The position numbers were made by a program, and so were the translations under genes. Shown here one piece after another: positions 1 through 8,026 of a DNA stretch of 60,613 nucleotides. A model generated the notes under the pieces. That model did not search any database and was not told the origin of the DNA. It worked only from the letters and a program-made list of their open reading frames with translations. Positions within the stretch are counted from its first letter, which is position 1. The number at the start of each line of letters is the position of its first letter. This stretch comes from JAGQRJ01 sp041402045 (GTDB taxonomy: Bacteria; Planctomycetota; J058), in the NCBI GenBank assembly GCA_041402045.1, contig JAWKSZ010000050.1, positions 1 to 60,613 of the forward strand, written 5' to 3'.

Positions 1-1847
1 GCGTCGGGCGCCTGCTGCAAGGACTTGCGCATGGCCTCTTGCAGGGCGCCCGAGCCCCAGGCCTCGGGTTCGACGATCCGCAGCTGCATGTCGGCGTAGG
101 CGCGCACCGCTCGGTCGCGCAGCGGCCCGTTGACCGCGAGCTGGAGCGCGGCGAGCCCGCACAGCGCCAAGCCCAGGCTCACCAGGCTGACCCGTCCCTC
201 GGCGCGGCTGACCGCGCGCTTGAACGCCGGGCTCGCGCCGGGGAGCCGATACACGTGGAGCCCGGCCAGAGCACTGACGCCGAGGAGCCCCCAGGCCACC
301 ACCGTCAACGGCGTGTCCTGGGCGCCGGCGCTGACCCAAGCGGTGGCGAGGTAGGCGCCTCCCAGGAACACCCAGGGGACGAGCCGCGCCCGCCGCGGGC
401 GCGTCCAGTCTGCGCCCAGCTTGGCGAGGGTCGCAGCTCGGGTCTGCCACAGGAACCCGAGGCCGCCCCAGGCGAGGAGGGTCGTGAGCTGCAGCGCCAG
501 GACCCCGGCCTCGAGGCCGAAGGACGTGCTGGGGTGCAGGTGCAGCAGGAGCAGGGCGCCCAGCGCCGCGGCCCCGAAGCTGGGGAGCACGACGCGCAGC
601 ACGTCCCCCAGGGTCCAGGCGGGCGCGGTCGCTGAGGGCTCGAGCGGGGCGCGGCGGGCCTCCCACCAGGCCACGGGCAGCAGCACCAGCGCGAGCAGGG
701 TCAGGCCCCAGGTCACGAGGGAGGCGACCACGGCGTAGTCGCTGCGCCGGCCGAGGGCGGGGTCGTAGCCCGACTCCAGGGCGTAGCCGCCCCAGGGGAT
801 CAGCAGGGAGTCGAGCCAGCTCAGGCGACGGGCGCTGTACTCGAGCTGGAAGCCCGCGGCGTAGGCGCGCTCGAGGCGCAGGGTCTCGTCGCGCACCCCC
901 TGGGCGCGCTCGCCGTCCTGGGTCTCCACCGCTCGCAGGAGCCAGGCCTCGTCCGCCACCTGGCTGACCGCGGTGCCGATCATGAGCTCGAGCTGGGAGC
1001 TGCCCTCGGCGCCGATCCGGAGCCCCAGGAGCCGGGCCAGGCGCAGCGGGCGCTCGGGGTCGCCGCCGCCGAAGTGGGCGCGGTGCCGAGCCAGGAGGCA
1101 GAGCAGCTCGGCGGTGGTCCGAACCTGGAGGAAGTCCGGGCAGGGGGTCGCGAACTTGCGGCCGAGGCGCTCGAAGAACGCGTGCAGGGGGAGCTCGCCG
1201 AGGGGCTCGCGCTCCACCTCGCGCTGGACCTCGGCGGCGCCGAAGTCGAAGCGCGGCGCCGTGAGCCCCTGCTCGAGGCGATCGAGCGCGGACTCCAGCC
1301 GCGCCGGGTCGAGCACCCGCAGGTGCTCGAGCCCGTCTACGTCCTCGGCCTTGAGCCGGTGCACGAGCGCGTACTCGCAGGCCGCGGGCTCGAGGGCGAG
1401 CCCCAGCTCGGCGAAGCCCGCCGTGGTCTGGTGCGCGCCGTTCTGGGGGTCGGCGGCGTGGGTGGCCTCCGCCGCGGCGAGCAGCGCCTCGAGCTGGGGC
1501 GCGTAGGCGGGGAAGGCCTCCGCGCGCGCGGCCTCGTACGCGCGCCACAGCGCCGCGCGGTCGGGCTCTTGCTCCGGCTTCAGCGGATAGCCGGGGGAGA
1601 GCCGGTCCGCGGGAGGGAGCGCCGCGACGAAGGTCAGGGGCGAGTGCGCGCGCACCGCCTCGTAGAGGGCCTCGGTCGCGCGAGGCGGCGTCGAGCTCGT
1701 GGGCACGGGGCTCGAGAGCGAATAGACGTGGGTCCCCAGGAAGGGGAGCGCCAGCAGGTCGCGGTCGCGCCACAGCCCGAGGGCGGTCAGGGTCAGGCCC
1801 ACGGCCACGAACACGTGGCGCGGAGCGAAGCGGGGAGACGGAGCCAT
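1..1847 (-). CDS. Polytopic membrane protein of unknown function (3' end beyond window)
   Basis: Open from an ATG at 1847 to the window edge, about 615 residues with no stop, so the C-terminus is missing. An N-terminal membrane anchor (about residues 11-26) is followed by about 340 mostly soluble, Ala/Glu/Arg-rich residues, presumably extracytoplasmic. Six hydrophobic segments then follow, at about 371-395, 417-437, 446-467, 489-507, 514-531 and 552-572. I recognise no domain. It lies 31 bases after the small anti-sigma-like gene and reads the same way, so it is probably the third gene of a sigma-led operon. It may be the sensor or target of that system, but this is inference from position only. 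Confidence 0.72.
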   Translation of the reverse strand, partial: MAPSPRFAPRHVFVAVGLTLTALGLWRDRDLLALPFLGTHVYSLSSPVPTSSTPPRATEALYEAVRAHSPLTFVAALPPADRLSPGYPLKPEQEPDRAALWRAYEAARAEAFPAYAPQLEALLAAAEATHAADPQNGAHQTTAGFAELGLALEPAACEYALVHRLKAEDVDGLEHLRVLDPARLESALDRLEQGLTAPRFDFGAAEVQREVEREPLGELPLHAFFERLGRKFATPCPDFLQVRTTAELLCLLARHRAHFGGGDPERPLRLARLLGLRIGAEGSSQLELMIGTAVSQVADEAWLLRAVETQDGERAQGVRDETLRLERAYAAGFQLEYSARRLSWLDSLLIPWGGYALESGYDPALGRRSDYAVVASLVTWGLTLLALVLLPVAWWEARRAPLEPSATAPAWTLGDVLRVVLPSFGAAALGALLLLHLHPSTSFGLEAGVLALQLTTLLAWGGLGFLWQTRAATLAKLGADWTRPRRARLVPWVFLGGAYLATAWVSAGAQDTPLTVVAWGLLGVSALAGLHVYRLPGASPAFKRAVSRAEGRVSLVSLGLALCGLAALQLAVNGPLRDRAVRAYADMQLRIVEPEAWGSGALQEAMRKSLQQAPD

Positions 1848-1878
1848 GAGGAACCTCGGTGGGGGGGCGGTGCTGGGT

Positions 1879-2217
1879 TCAGTTGAAGAGCTGGGTCGGG
1901 TCGCCCAGGAAGCGCTCCTGGGGCGGGTCGACCTCGGGGCGGGGGTTGGGCAGGTAGCGCCACACCTCGCGCGGGGCGGGGCCGGGGCGCGGCGCGCCCA
2001 GCTCGACCGCGAAGGTCAGGGCCAGGGCGACGGCGCCCGCGAGGAGCCAGGCCCAGGGCAGGTCACGCCAGCTCCACACCACCGCCTCCGCCTCCGCCGT
2101 CGCGGGGGGGGCGGCGACGAGGGCGTCGAGCCCGGCGACCAGGCGCCGGTCGGCGTCGGGGGCGAGCTCCGGCGGCGCGCAGCCGGCGAGGAACGCGTCG
2201 AGGTCCGAGTCGTTCAC
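1879..2217 (-). CDS. Small single-pass membrane protein, probable anti-sigma partner
   Basis: This 112-residue protein starts at a GTG that overlaps the sigma-factor stop in a GTGA junction, which implies translational coupling. Residues 1-50 are acidic/Ala-rich with a DSDLDAFL start, about 53-72 form one membrane helix, and the tail is proline-rich. A short cytoplasmic domain plus one helix directly behind an ECF sigma gene is the classic anti-sigma layout. No His-x3-Cys-x2-Cys zinc motif is visible, so the anti-sigma role rests on context and topology. Confidence 0.65.
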   Translation of the reverse strand: MNDSDLDAFLAGCAPPELAPDADRRLVAGLDALVAAPPATAEAEAVVWSWRDLPWAWLLAGAVALALTFAVELGAPRPGPAPREVWRYLPNPRPEVDPPQERFLGDPTQLFN

Positions 2218-2777
2218 GACGTCACCTCCGAGAGCGTGGCGCGCAGCGCGGCGCGCCCGCGGGAGAGGGCCTGCCACACGGCGGCCTCGCTGGTGTCCAG
2301 GGCCTGGGCCGCGTCGCGCACCGCGACGCCTTCGAGGCTCACGAGCACCAGCGCCTCGCGCTGGGTGCGGGGGAGCTCGGCGATCGCCTCGCGCAGCAGG
2401 CGCGCGCGCTCCTGGGCCTCGAGGGCCTGGGGCGGCGTGGCCTCCGCGTCCGGCACGCGCTCGGGCTCGACGAGCACGCGGTCGAGGCGCAGCGCGCGGC
2501 GCACCGCGCGCCTGCGCAGCTCGTCGCGGCACACGTTCAAGAGCACGGCGCACAGCCAGGCGAAGGGGCTGGCCTCGCCGCGGAAGCGCTCGCGGGCGGC
2601 GAAGGCCCGGGCGAAGGCCTCCTGCAGCGCGTCCTCGGCGGCCTGGGCGTCGAGCATGCGCGCGGCCACGCGGTAGAGCGCCGCGCGGTGCGCGAGGGCC
2701 GCGCTGCGGAAGCGCTCGGGGTCGCGCAGGTCGCGGGGCTCGGCTGCGCGCTCGGGGTCCATGGTCGCCTGACTCAC
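2214..2777 (-). CDS. ECF-type RNA polymerase sigma factor
   Basis: This 187-residue protein has the sigma-70 region 2 pattern (about 28-85, including AAEDALQEAFARAF and a FAWLCAVLLNVCRDELRRR core) and region 4 (about 125-180, ELPRTQREALVLVSLEGV then a helix-turn-helix with RGRAAL). The length is typical of the ECF group, with no extra C-terminal domain. It is the first gene of a minus-strand operon with the overlapping membrane protein behind it, so it would direct polymerase to an envelope or stress regulon and be held by that partner. The upstream spacer holds an inverted repeat that may take part in its control. The ECF subgroup cannot be assigned. Confidence 0.9.
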   Translation of the reverse strand: MSQATMDPERAAEPRDLRDPERFRSAALAHRAALYRVAARMLDAQAAEDALQEAFARAFAARERFRGEASPFAWLCAVLLNVCRDELRRRAVRRALRLDRVLVEPERVPDAEATPPQALEAQERARLLREAIAELPRTQREALVLVSLEGVAVRDAAQALDTSEAAVWQALSRGRAALRATLSEVTS

Positions 2778-2798
2778 ACCCCGTAAGTCGGAGCCGCC

Positions 2799-2823
2799 CT
2801 CGGATCCTGACGCCGAATCCGAG
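2799..2823. promoter_or_regulatory. Inverted repeat in divergent spacer
   Basis: CTCGGAT and ATCCGAG form a perfect 7-base inverted repeat separated by 11 bases, in the 128-base spacer between the ECF sigma gene (minus) and the methyltransferase (plus). Its symmetry and position suit an operator. No matching regulator is identified. Confidence 0.3.
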
Positions 2824-2905
2824 ATTCTTCCTAAGTCTTGGCCCCGAGTGACATACGATCCGCGGCCGCGGGGCCCAGGATACGGGCCGCGAAGGACCTC
2901 CGACC

Positions 2906-4081
2906 ATGACCGACCGCCGCTGGATCCGTGTGACCTGCTCCCGAGGCATGGCGCCCTGGACGACCCAAGAGCTCGTCGGGCTCGGGTTCAGCGTGCGGGA
3001 GCTGGCGCCGACCGCGCTCGAGGTCGAGGGCACCCTCCACGACGCCTGGCGCCTGAACCTCGAGCTGCGCACCGCGCTGAGCGTGCTCTGGCCCCTGGCC
3101 GGCTTCCGCTGCGACACCCCGGACATGCTGTTCGACGAGGCGCGGGCCCTGCCCTGGGAGGAGCACCTGGGCCTCGACGCCACGCTCTCGATCGTCAGCC
3201 GGGTCGACACCCCCACGATCAGCGACCCGCGCTTCGCGAACCTGCGGCTCAAGGACGCGATCGTGGACCGCATGCGCGAGCAGCTCGGCGATCGCCCCGC
3301 CAGCGGCCCCGGGCGCAAGGGCGCGGTGGTGCGGCTCTACTGGTGGGGGGACGAGGCGCTGATCTTCGCCGACCTCTCGGGGCAGAAGCTCTCGGACCGC
3401 GGCTACCGCCACCGCCCGCACATGGCGCCGCTGCGCGAGACCCTGGCCGCGGGGCTGCTCCTCGGCGCGGGCTACGACGGCAGCCAGCCGCTGGCGAACC
3501 CCATGTGCGGGAGCGGGACGATCGCGATCGAGGCCGCGCTCCTCGGCAGCGGGCGCGCGCCCGGGCTCTTGCGTCCGGACTACGGGCTCCAGCACTGGAA
3601 GGGCTACGACCCCGACGCCTGGCAGGCGCTGCGGCGCGAGGTCAAGGCGCGGCCCCCCCGCCGACCGGCGCCGATCGTGGCCAGCGACCACGACCCGCGG
3701 GCGATCGAGGCCGCCCAGCACAACGCCCAGACCGCGGGCGTCGACGGGCTGATCGAGTTCGTGGTCAGCGACTTCCGCGACGCGCCGGTGCCGGAGGGCG
3801 AGGGCGGGATCGTGATCCTGAACCCGGAGTATGGCCTGCGCCTGGGCGACACCGCGGAGCTCGCCGAGACCTACGGCGAGATCGGCGACCAGTTCAAGCA
3901 GCGCTACAAGGGCTGGACCGGGTTCGTGTTCACCGGGAACCTGCAGCTCGCCAAGAAGGTCGGGCTGCGCACGTCCCGCCGGCTGACCTTCCACAACGGC
4001 GATATCGAGTGCCGTCTCCTGCGCTACGAGCTCTACGCCGGCTCCAAGAAGCAGAAGAAGCAGACCCCGAGCGACGACTAA
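2906..4081 (+). CDS. THUMP-type class I RNA methyltransferase (RlmL/TrmN-like)
   Basis: This 391-residue protein has the layout of the RlmL N-terminal/UPF0020 family: a ferredoxin-like plus THUMP RNA-binding region (about 5-165) and a Rossmann methyltransferase domain (about 170-380). The SAM-binding motif NPMCGSGT is at 198-205 and the acidic loop DHDPRAI at about 261. The catalytic N-P-P-Y motif reads NPEYG (306-310), with Glu at the second Pro position. Family members make m2G in 23S rRNA or tRNA using S-adenosylmethionine. The rRNA target is inferred; tRNA m2G is possible. The basic C-terminus (KKQKKQ) could help RNA binding. The start follows a GAAGGACC ribosome site. It is a single-gene unit, divergent from the sigma operon. 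Confidence 0.85.
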   Translation: MTDRRWIRVTCSRGMAPWTTQELVGLGFSVRELAPTALEVEGTLHDAWRLNLELRTALSVLWPLAGFRCDTPDMLFDEARALPWEEHLGLDATLSIVSRVDTPTISDPRFANLRLKDAIVDRMREQLGDRPASGPGRKGAVVRLYWWGDEALIFADLSGQKLSDRGYRHRPHMAPLRETLAAGLLLGAGYDGSQPLANPMCGSGTIAIEAALLGSGRAPGLLRPDYGLQHWKGYDPDAWQALRREVKARPPRRPAPIVASDHDPRAIEAAQHNAQTAGVDGLIEFVVSDFRDAPVPEGEGGIVILNPEYGLRLGDTAELAETYGEIGDQFKQRYKGWTGFVFTGNLQLAKKVGLRTSRRLTFHNGDIECRLLRYELYAGSKKQKKQTPSDD

Positions 4082-4103
4082 ACGGAAGTGCGCGATTCTG
4101 AGT

Positions 4104-4130
4104 GGTCAGCACTGAGTCCACGTGCTGACC
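4104..4130. terminator. Hairpin downstream of methyltransferase gene
   Basis: GGTCAGCAC and GTGCTGACC form a perfect 9-base stem around a 9-base loop, 23 bases after the methyltransferase stop. There is no T-run behind it, so it may be a processing or Rho-associated structure rather than a classic intrinsic terminator. Confidence 0.4.
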
Positions 4131-4134
4131 TCCC

Positions 4135-4229
4135 AAACCAGAGTCACGATCCTGAGCGGGCGAGCGAGCGCCGGATCGCTGACGACATGGGAGCCACTCT
4201 CGCCCGCTCAGAATCGTGAACTCTGGTTT
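4135..4229. repeat. Long near-perfect inverted repeat between convergent genes
   Basis: The arm at 4135-4164 pairs with the arm at 4199-4229 over about 30 bases, with one mismatch and one extra base, around a 34-base loop. The 10-base word CGATTCTGAG also occurs at 4093, so the spacer holds three related copies (4093, 4147 and, inverted, 4207). The second arm ends at the stop of the PhyH gene. It could be a bidirectional terminator or a small mobile-element remnant. Confidence 0.6.
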
Positions 4230-4985
4230 AGCGCTGGACTGCCTCGCGGATCGCGCGCTCGACCGGGCTCGGGCCGTCGAGGGCGAGCTCGCCCCGGGGC
4301 AGGAGCGGCGGCTGGGCCATGAAGCGCGGGGTCCGGCCGCGGTGGGCCTGGGCGCTGTGCACGAGGAAGGGGTGGCAGAGGTAGGCCGTGCCCGCAGGGC
4401 CGGTGGCCAGGGCCTCGGGCAGGTCCGAGGTGCGGGCGAAGTCCGCGGCGACGAGCTCGCGCAGGCTCAGCCCAGCCTCCCCGGCGGGGGCCAGCAGCCG
4501 CGCCAGCGGGCGGTGGGAGCCCACGCGGATCCGGGTCGGCGCGTCGTCGGGGCCGACGTCGGAGGCGAGGAGCAACAGGAGCAGCGCGCGGCCGCGCGAG
4601 CGCACGTTGATCCGCCAGTCCAGGAAGTCCGGGGCCTCGCAGCCGAAGCTCATGTCCACGTGCCAGCCAGCGTCGGGGGCGGCGTCGCGCAGGGGAAGCG
4701 CACGGGCCAGGTGCCGAGGCCGCCCAGCGGCAGCCAGCGGTCGGCGCCGACGAGCGCGTCGCAGGCCGCGCGGAGCGCGGGCGCCGCCGCGATTCGCGCG
4801 AAGGGGGCGCTGGCGTAGACCCCCAGGCGCACCACGGGCTCGTTCCAGCTCGCGGGGTCCTCGGGGTCGCAGCCCAGGTCGCGGCTGAGCTCGCTCCGCG
4901 CCAGGGCGGCGTCGGCCGGGTCGAAGGCGCCCTCGAGCCGCAGGAAGCCGTCGCGGACGAAGGCCTCGAGTGCCTCGGGGGTCAC
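4228..4985 (-). pseudogene. Phytanoyl-CoA dioxygenase (PhyH) family protein, frameshifted
   Basis: The product reads in two frames that join near 4692-4695, where a run of four G on the plus strand appears to lack one base. Restoring one base gives a continuous protein of about 252 residues. The N-terminal frame starts at a GTG overlapping the upstream stop (GTGA). After the junction the iron-binding H-x-D is seen as WHVDMSF, and the distal His and Arg lie in LVHSAQAHRGRTPRFM. PhyH enzymes are non-haem Fe(II)/2-oxoglutarate oxygenases; the substrate is unknown. The clean resumption of conserved motifs favours a sequencing or consensus error over true decay. Confidence 0.75.
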
Positions 4986-6514
4986 TCGACCTGGAACGGG
5001 GTCGCGCCGGCGGCGCTCTTGCCGCTGAGGGTGTCGCGCAGGGCCAGGCGCACGCCGTAGGTGCCCGCGGGGAAGCCCTCGGCGGGGAGGTCGAGGAACA
5101 CCGCCACGAAGGGCGAGAGCGGGGGCTGGGGCAGGCGCGCGCGGTGGGCGAGCACGCGCTCGCGGGTGAGCAGGGCGTTGCCGGCGTCGTCCTCGAGGAT
5201 CAGGTCCACCTCCAGCGCGTAGGCGCCGTCGGGGCCCGCGCTCAGCCCGCGGGGCTTGAAGCACACCCACACCCGCGCGCCGGGGGCGAAGGCGCCCTCG
5301 TGGGCCGGGCCGTTCTCCTGGGCAGACACGCGCAGGCGCTCGACGCGGAGCTCGCCCTGGGGACCGCCGGTCGCGGGTGCGGCCGCGCGCGGCCCGAACA
5401 GGCGCAGCTCGGCGAGCTCGGTCAGGGTCTGGTTCCCGTGGTTGCCGAGGATCGTGAGCCGCACCCATTGACCGCGGGTGCCCTCGGGGAGCGAGAAGCT
5501 CTGCGGACCGGGGGCGTCCTCGAGGGCGCCCTCGAGCACCGTCGACCAGCCCTCCTCCGGGCCGAGCTCCGAGGCCTCGAGGCGGAAGGCCTTGGCCGAC
5601 GCGCCCTCGATCCCGCTCTCGCCGCTCGTGTTCTCCAGCTCGACCCGGGTCAGGACCCGCTCACCGGCGAGGCGGAACACGAAGCGGTGCGGGGCGCGGG
5701 TCCCCGGGCGCGAGGCCCAGCTCTGAGTGCGAGCCACGCTCCCGTCGTGGAGGTTCTTGGCCGCCCAGTAGTCGGACGCGTACTCGCTGCTGAAGGAGAT
5801 CAGGGTCGCGCCGCGCAGGAGGTTGGCCTGGTCCGCGGGGGCCGGGTCCGCAGGCGCCGGGGCGGGGTCGACGACCGAGGGCGGCGTCGGGTCCTCGGGC
5901 GGGTCGGCCGGGGCCGGATCGGGGTCCGAGGGGTCCACGGCCGAGGGCGGAGCGTCCTCAGGGTCGGGATCGGCGGGGGCCGGAGCGGGGTCGGCCGGGG
6001 CGGGATCCGGCTCCGCAGGGGCCGGCGCCGGGTCGGCGGGGGTCGCGCCGAAGCGCACGCCCGCGACGAGCTCGTCGAAGGCCGCGAGGTGCGACTCGAA
6101 GGACGAGACGTGGTCGTGGAGCACGAACTGGAACACCCGGCCGTCCTCGAGGGTCATGTAGATCCGCTCGCGGAAGCTGCGCGGCGGGTCGCCGTCCTTG
6201 AACTCCAGGTCGAAGAAGAACAGGCGCCCCGCAGGGACCGTGACGAAGGTCACCTCGCGCTCGAGCTCCTCCTTGGCCGAGGTCGCGAGCTCGTCGAGGG
6301 AGCCGATCCCTGCGGTCTTGATCGAGTTGATCAGGATCGCGGCCTCGCCCTTCCGCGCCTTGAACGCGAGCACGGTCGTGGGCTTGGGCTTGAGGTCGGG
6401 GAGGTGCTCGAAGCCGGCGGGGACGGTGACCGTGACCCCGACCTCGGCCGTGACGTCCTCGGCCAGGAGCGGCGCCGCGACGATCAGCGCCAGCGCGAGA
6501 CAGAACTGCTTCAC
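4982..6514 (-). CDS. Secreted protein: DcrB/PsbP-like domain, Pro-Ala-Asp linker, discoidin-type domain
   Basis: This 510-residue protein starts with a signal peptide (about 1-18, cleavage after LLA). Residues 19-156 resemble the DcrB/PsbP-like fold (VTVPAGFEHLPD then an RVFQFVLHDHVSSF strand). Residues 158-228 are a low-complexity linker built of PADPAP-type repeats. Residues 230-375 look like a galactose-binding/F5-8 type C domain (AAKNLHDGSV, HRFVFRLAG, GQWVRLTILGNHGN). The remainder, about 388-510, is a beta-rich domain. Carbohydrate or surface binding outside the cytoplasm is the likely role. The gene overlaps the PhyH start by four bases, so the two are probably co-expressed. Domain names are pattern-based. 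Confidence 0.75.
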   Translation of the reverse strand: MKQFCLALALIVAAPLLAEDVTAEVGVTVTVPAGFEHLPDLKPKPTTVLAFKARKGEAAILINSIKTAGIGSLDELATSAKEELEREVTFVTVPAGRLFFFDLEFKDGDPPRSFRERIYMTLEDGRVFQFVLHDHVSSFESHLAAFDELVAGVRFGATPADPAPAPAEPDPAPADPAPAPADPDPEDAPPSAVDPSDPDPAPADPPEDPTPPSVVDPAPAPADPAPADQANLLRGATLISFSSEYASDYWAAKNLHDGSVARTQSWASRPGTRAPHRFVFRLAGERVLTRVELENTSGESGIEGASAKAFRLEASELGPEEGWSTVLEGALEDAPGPQSFSLPEGTRGQWVRLTILGNHGNQTLTELAELRLFGPRAAAPATGGPQGELRVERLRVSAQENGPAHEGAFAPGARVWVCFKPRGLSAGPDGAYALEVDLILEDDAGNALLTRERVLAHRARLPQPPLSPFVAVFLDLPAEGFPAGTYGVRLALRDTLSGKSAAGATPFQVE

Positions 6515-6731
6515 CCGACCCTCCTCGGCCGCCGCCCGCCGTGCGCGACGGCCTCGACTGCACTCTACCTGAGACGTGCGGAGCGCAGGCCGGATTCGGC
6601 CCAGGCCCTGGTCCAGAAGCGTCGCGGATATCCGTCAGTCTGCGCGCGGGGCAGGGACCGAGCGGGGGTTAGCGCGCGGAACGGGGGCTGCGGGGGCGTC
6701 GGCGGGAGAGGCGCCGTCCAACGGAGCCTGC

Positions 6732-7946
6732 ATGAACTCGACGACCTGGAGCGTGGCCTTCGGCCTGAGCCTGATCCTGTCCGCCTTCGCGACCGACCAT
6801 ATCGACGGGGACGTCACCAAGGCGCACCCCCTGAGCGACCTGGCCGACCTCTACGCCTTCCCCACGCCCGGGGAGCCCGGGCACCTGACCGTCGTGCTCA
6901 CGACCTACCCCTTCGCCCTGCCGGAGAACCACTTCTCGGCCAAGGTCGACTACCGGATCACCTTGCGCCGGGCGCGGCTGGACCTCGGCACGTCCCGCGC
7001 GGTGACGGACCCCGCCAGCGAGCGGGTGCTCGACCTGCGCTTCGACGACGCCGTCGAGCCTCACGTCATGACGGCGAGCGGCCACGGGCTCTCGCGCACG
7101 GTGGAGTTCGAGGCGATCGAGCGCGAGCTCGAGGACGGGCTGCGGCTGTTCGCCGGGCACCGCTCGGACCCGTTCTTCATAGACGCCCTGTGGTCGACCA
7201 AGATCGCGCGCAAGGGCAAGCTCCCCCCGGGCAAGGGCAACGACAGCATGGCCGGCATGAGCGTGCTCGCGATCGCGGTCGACGTCGACCTGCGCCGGCT
7301 GTTCGGCGCGGACGTGGGGCTCCTGGCGCTGGTCGCCGAGAGCCTGAACGCCCAGACCGGCGCGCGCTTCGACCGCGTGGCGCGCCCCGAGGCCACGAAC
7401 CTCTCCCTCGTGGCCCACGGCGAGCAGCCCGTGCTCAAGGACGCCCACAACCAGCTCGCGCCCTTCGCCGCGGACGGGGAGACCGCGCCCTTCCGCCGCC
7501 GGCTGGGGTCGAACGTGGCCTACTACGACGGGCTCGACGGGGTGCGCCAGTGGTCGGCCACCGACGCCGCGCGCTACGCGGCGCTCATGGCCGACGACGT
7601 GCTCCTCGTCGACGTGTCCAAGCCCGTCGCGGGCGAGGGCTACTACGCGATCGAGGAGGCGCTGCTCGCCGGGCGCGAGCCTGCCACCGCTGGCGGACGT
7701 TGGCCGACCGACGACGTGATCGATCGCTTGCTCACGACCCTCGTGAATCACGACCGCGGGCCGACGGTCAGCGACCACGTCGACGCCCCGCACCTCGCGC
7801 CCACGGATCGCTTCCCCTACCTGCGCGCGCCCCGCGATCGTTGGACCGATCGGATCAAGACACGCCTCCTGCGCAAGATCTCGGGCGTCCCGAGCTGTCA
7901 GGGCGGGGTAAAAGGCGCCCTCGAGGATCACGGGCACCCGCACTGA
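6732..7946 (+). CDS. DUF4331 secreted protein, copy 1
   Basis: This 404-residue protein has a signal peptide (about 1-20). Mature DUF4331 features follow: DHIDGDVTKAHPL near the start, DLADLYAFPTPG, HLTVVL and GHRSDPFF. The chosen ATG fits the signal peptide; the in-frame region upstream has no ribosome site and Arg-rich sequence. The C-terminus ends in DHGHPH, a short histidine-rich metal-binding-like tail. DUF4331 function is unsettled. The next gene is a clear paralogue on the same strand 80 bases downstream, so this is a tandem duplication. The protein is presumably periplasmic or exported. Confidence 0.85.
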   Translation: MNSTTWSVAFGLSLILSAFATDHIDGDVTKAHPLSDLADLYAFPTPGEPGHLTVVLTTYPFALPENHFSAKVDYRITLRRARLDLGTSRAVTDPASERVLDLRFDDAVEPHVMTASGHGLSRTVEFEAIERELEDGLRLFAGHRSDPFFIDALWSTKIARKGKLPPGKGNDSMAGMSVLAIAVDVDLRRLFGADVGLLALVAESLNAQTGARFDRVARPEATNLSLVAHGEQPVLKDAHNQLAPFAADGETAPFRRRLGSNVAYYDGLDGVRQWSATDAARYAALMADDVLLVDVSKPVAGEGYYAIEEALLAGREPATAGGRWPTDDVIDRLLTTLVNHDRGPTVSDHVDAPHLAPTDRFPYLRAPRDRWTDRIKTRLLRKISGVPSCQGGVKGALEDHGHPH

Positions 7947-8026
7947 GGGATTGCGTCCTCCCCTTGGCTGCCCTCACCCGTTAAGCTCGCCCCTCGCGCC
8001 GGACCGCCGGCCGAGGGAGAGACTCC

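Noticed and set aside
4970..7984. A 1,004-codon plus-strand open frame
   Set aside because: It runs antisense to the discoidin-type gene and into DUF4331 in another frame; its composition (Arg/Gly/Ala/Val-rich, no motifs) is typical of GC-rich shadow frames.
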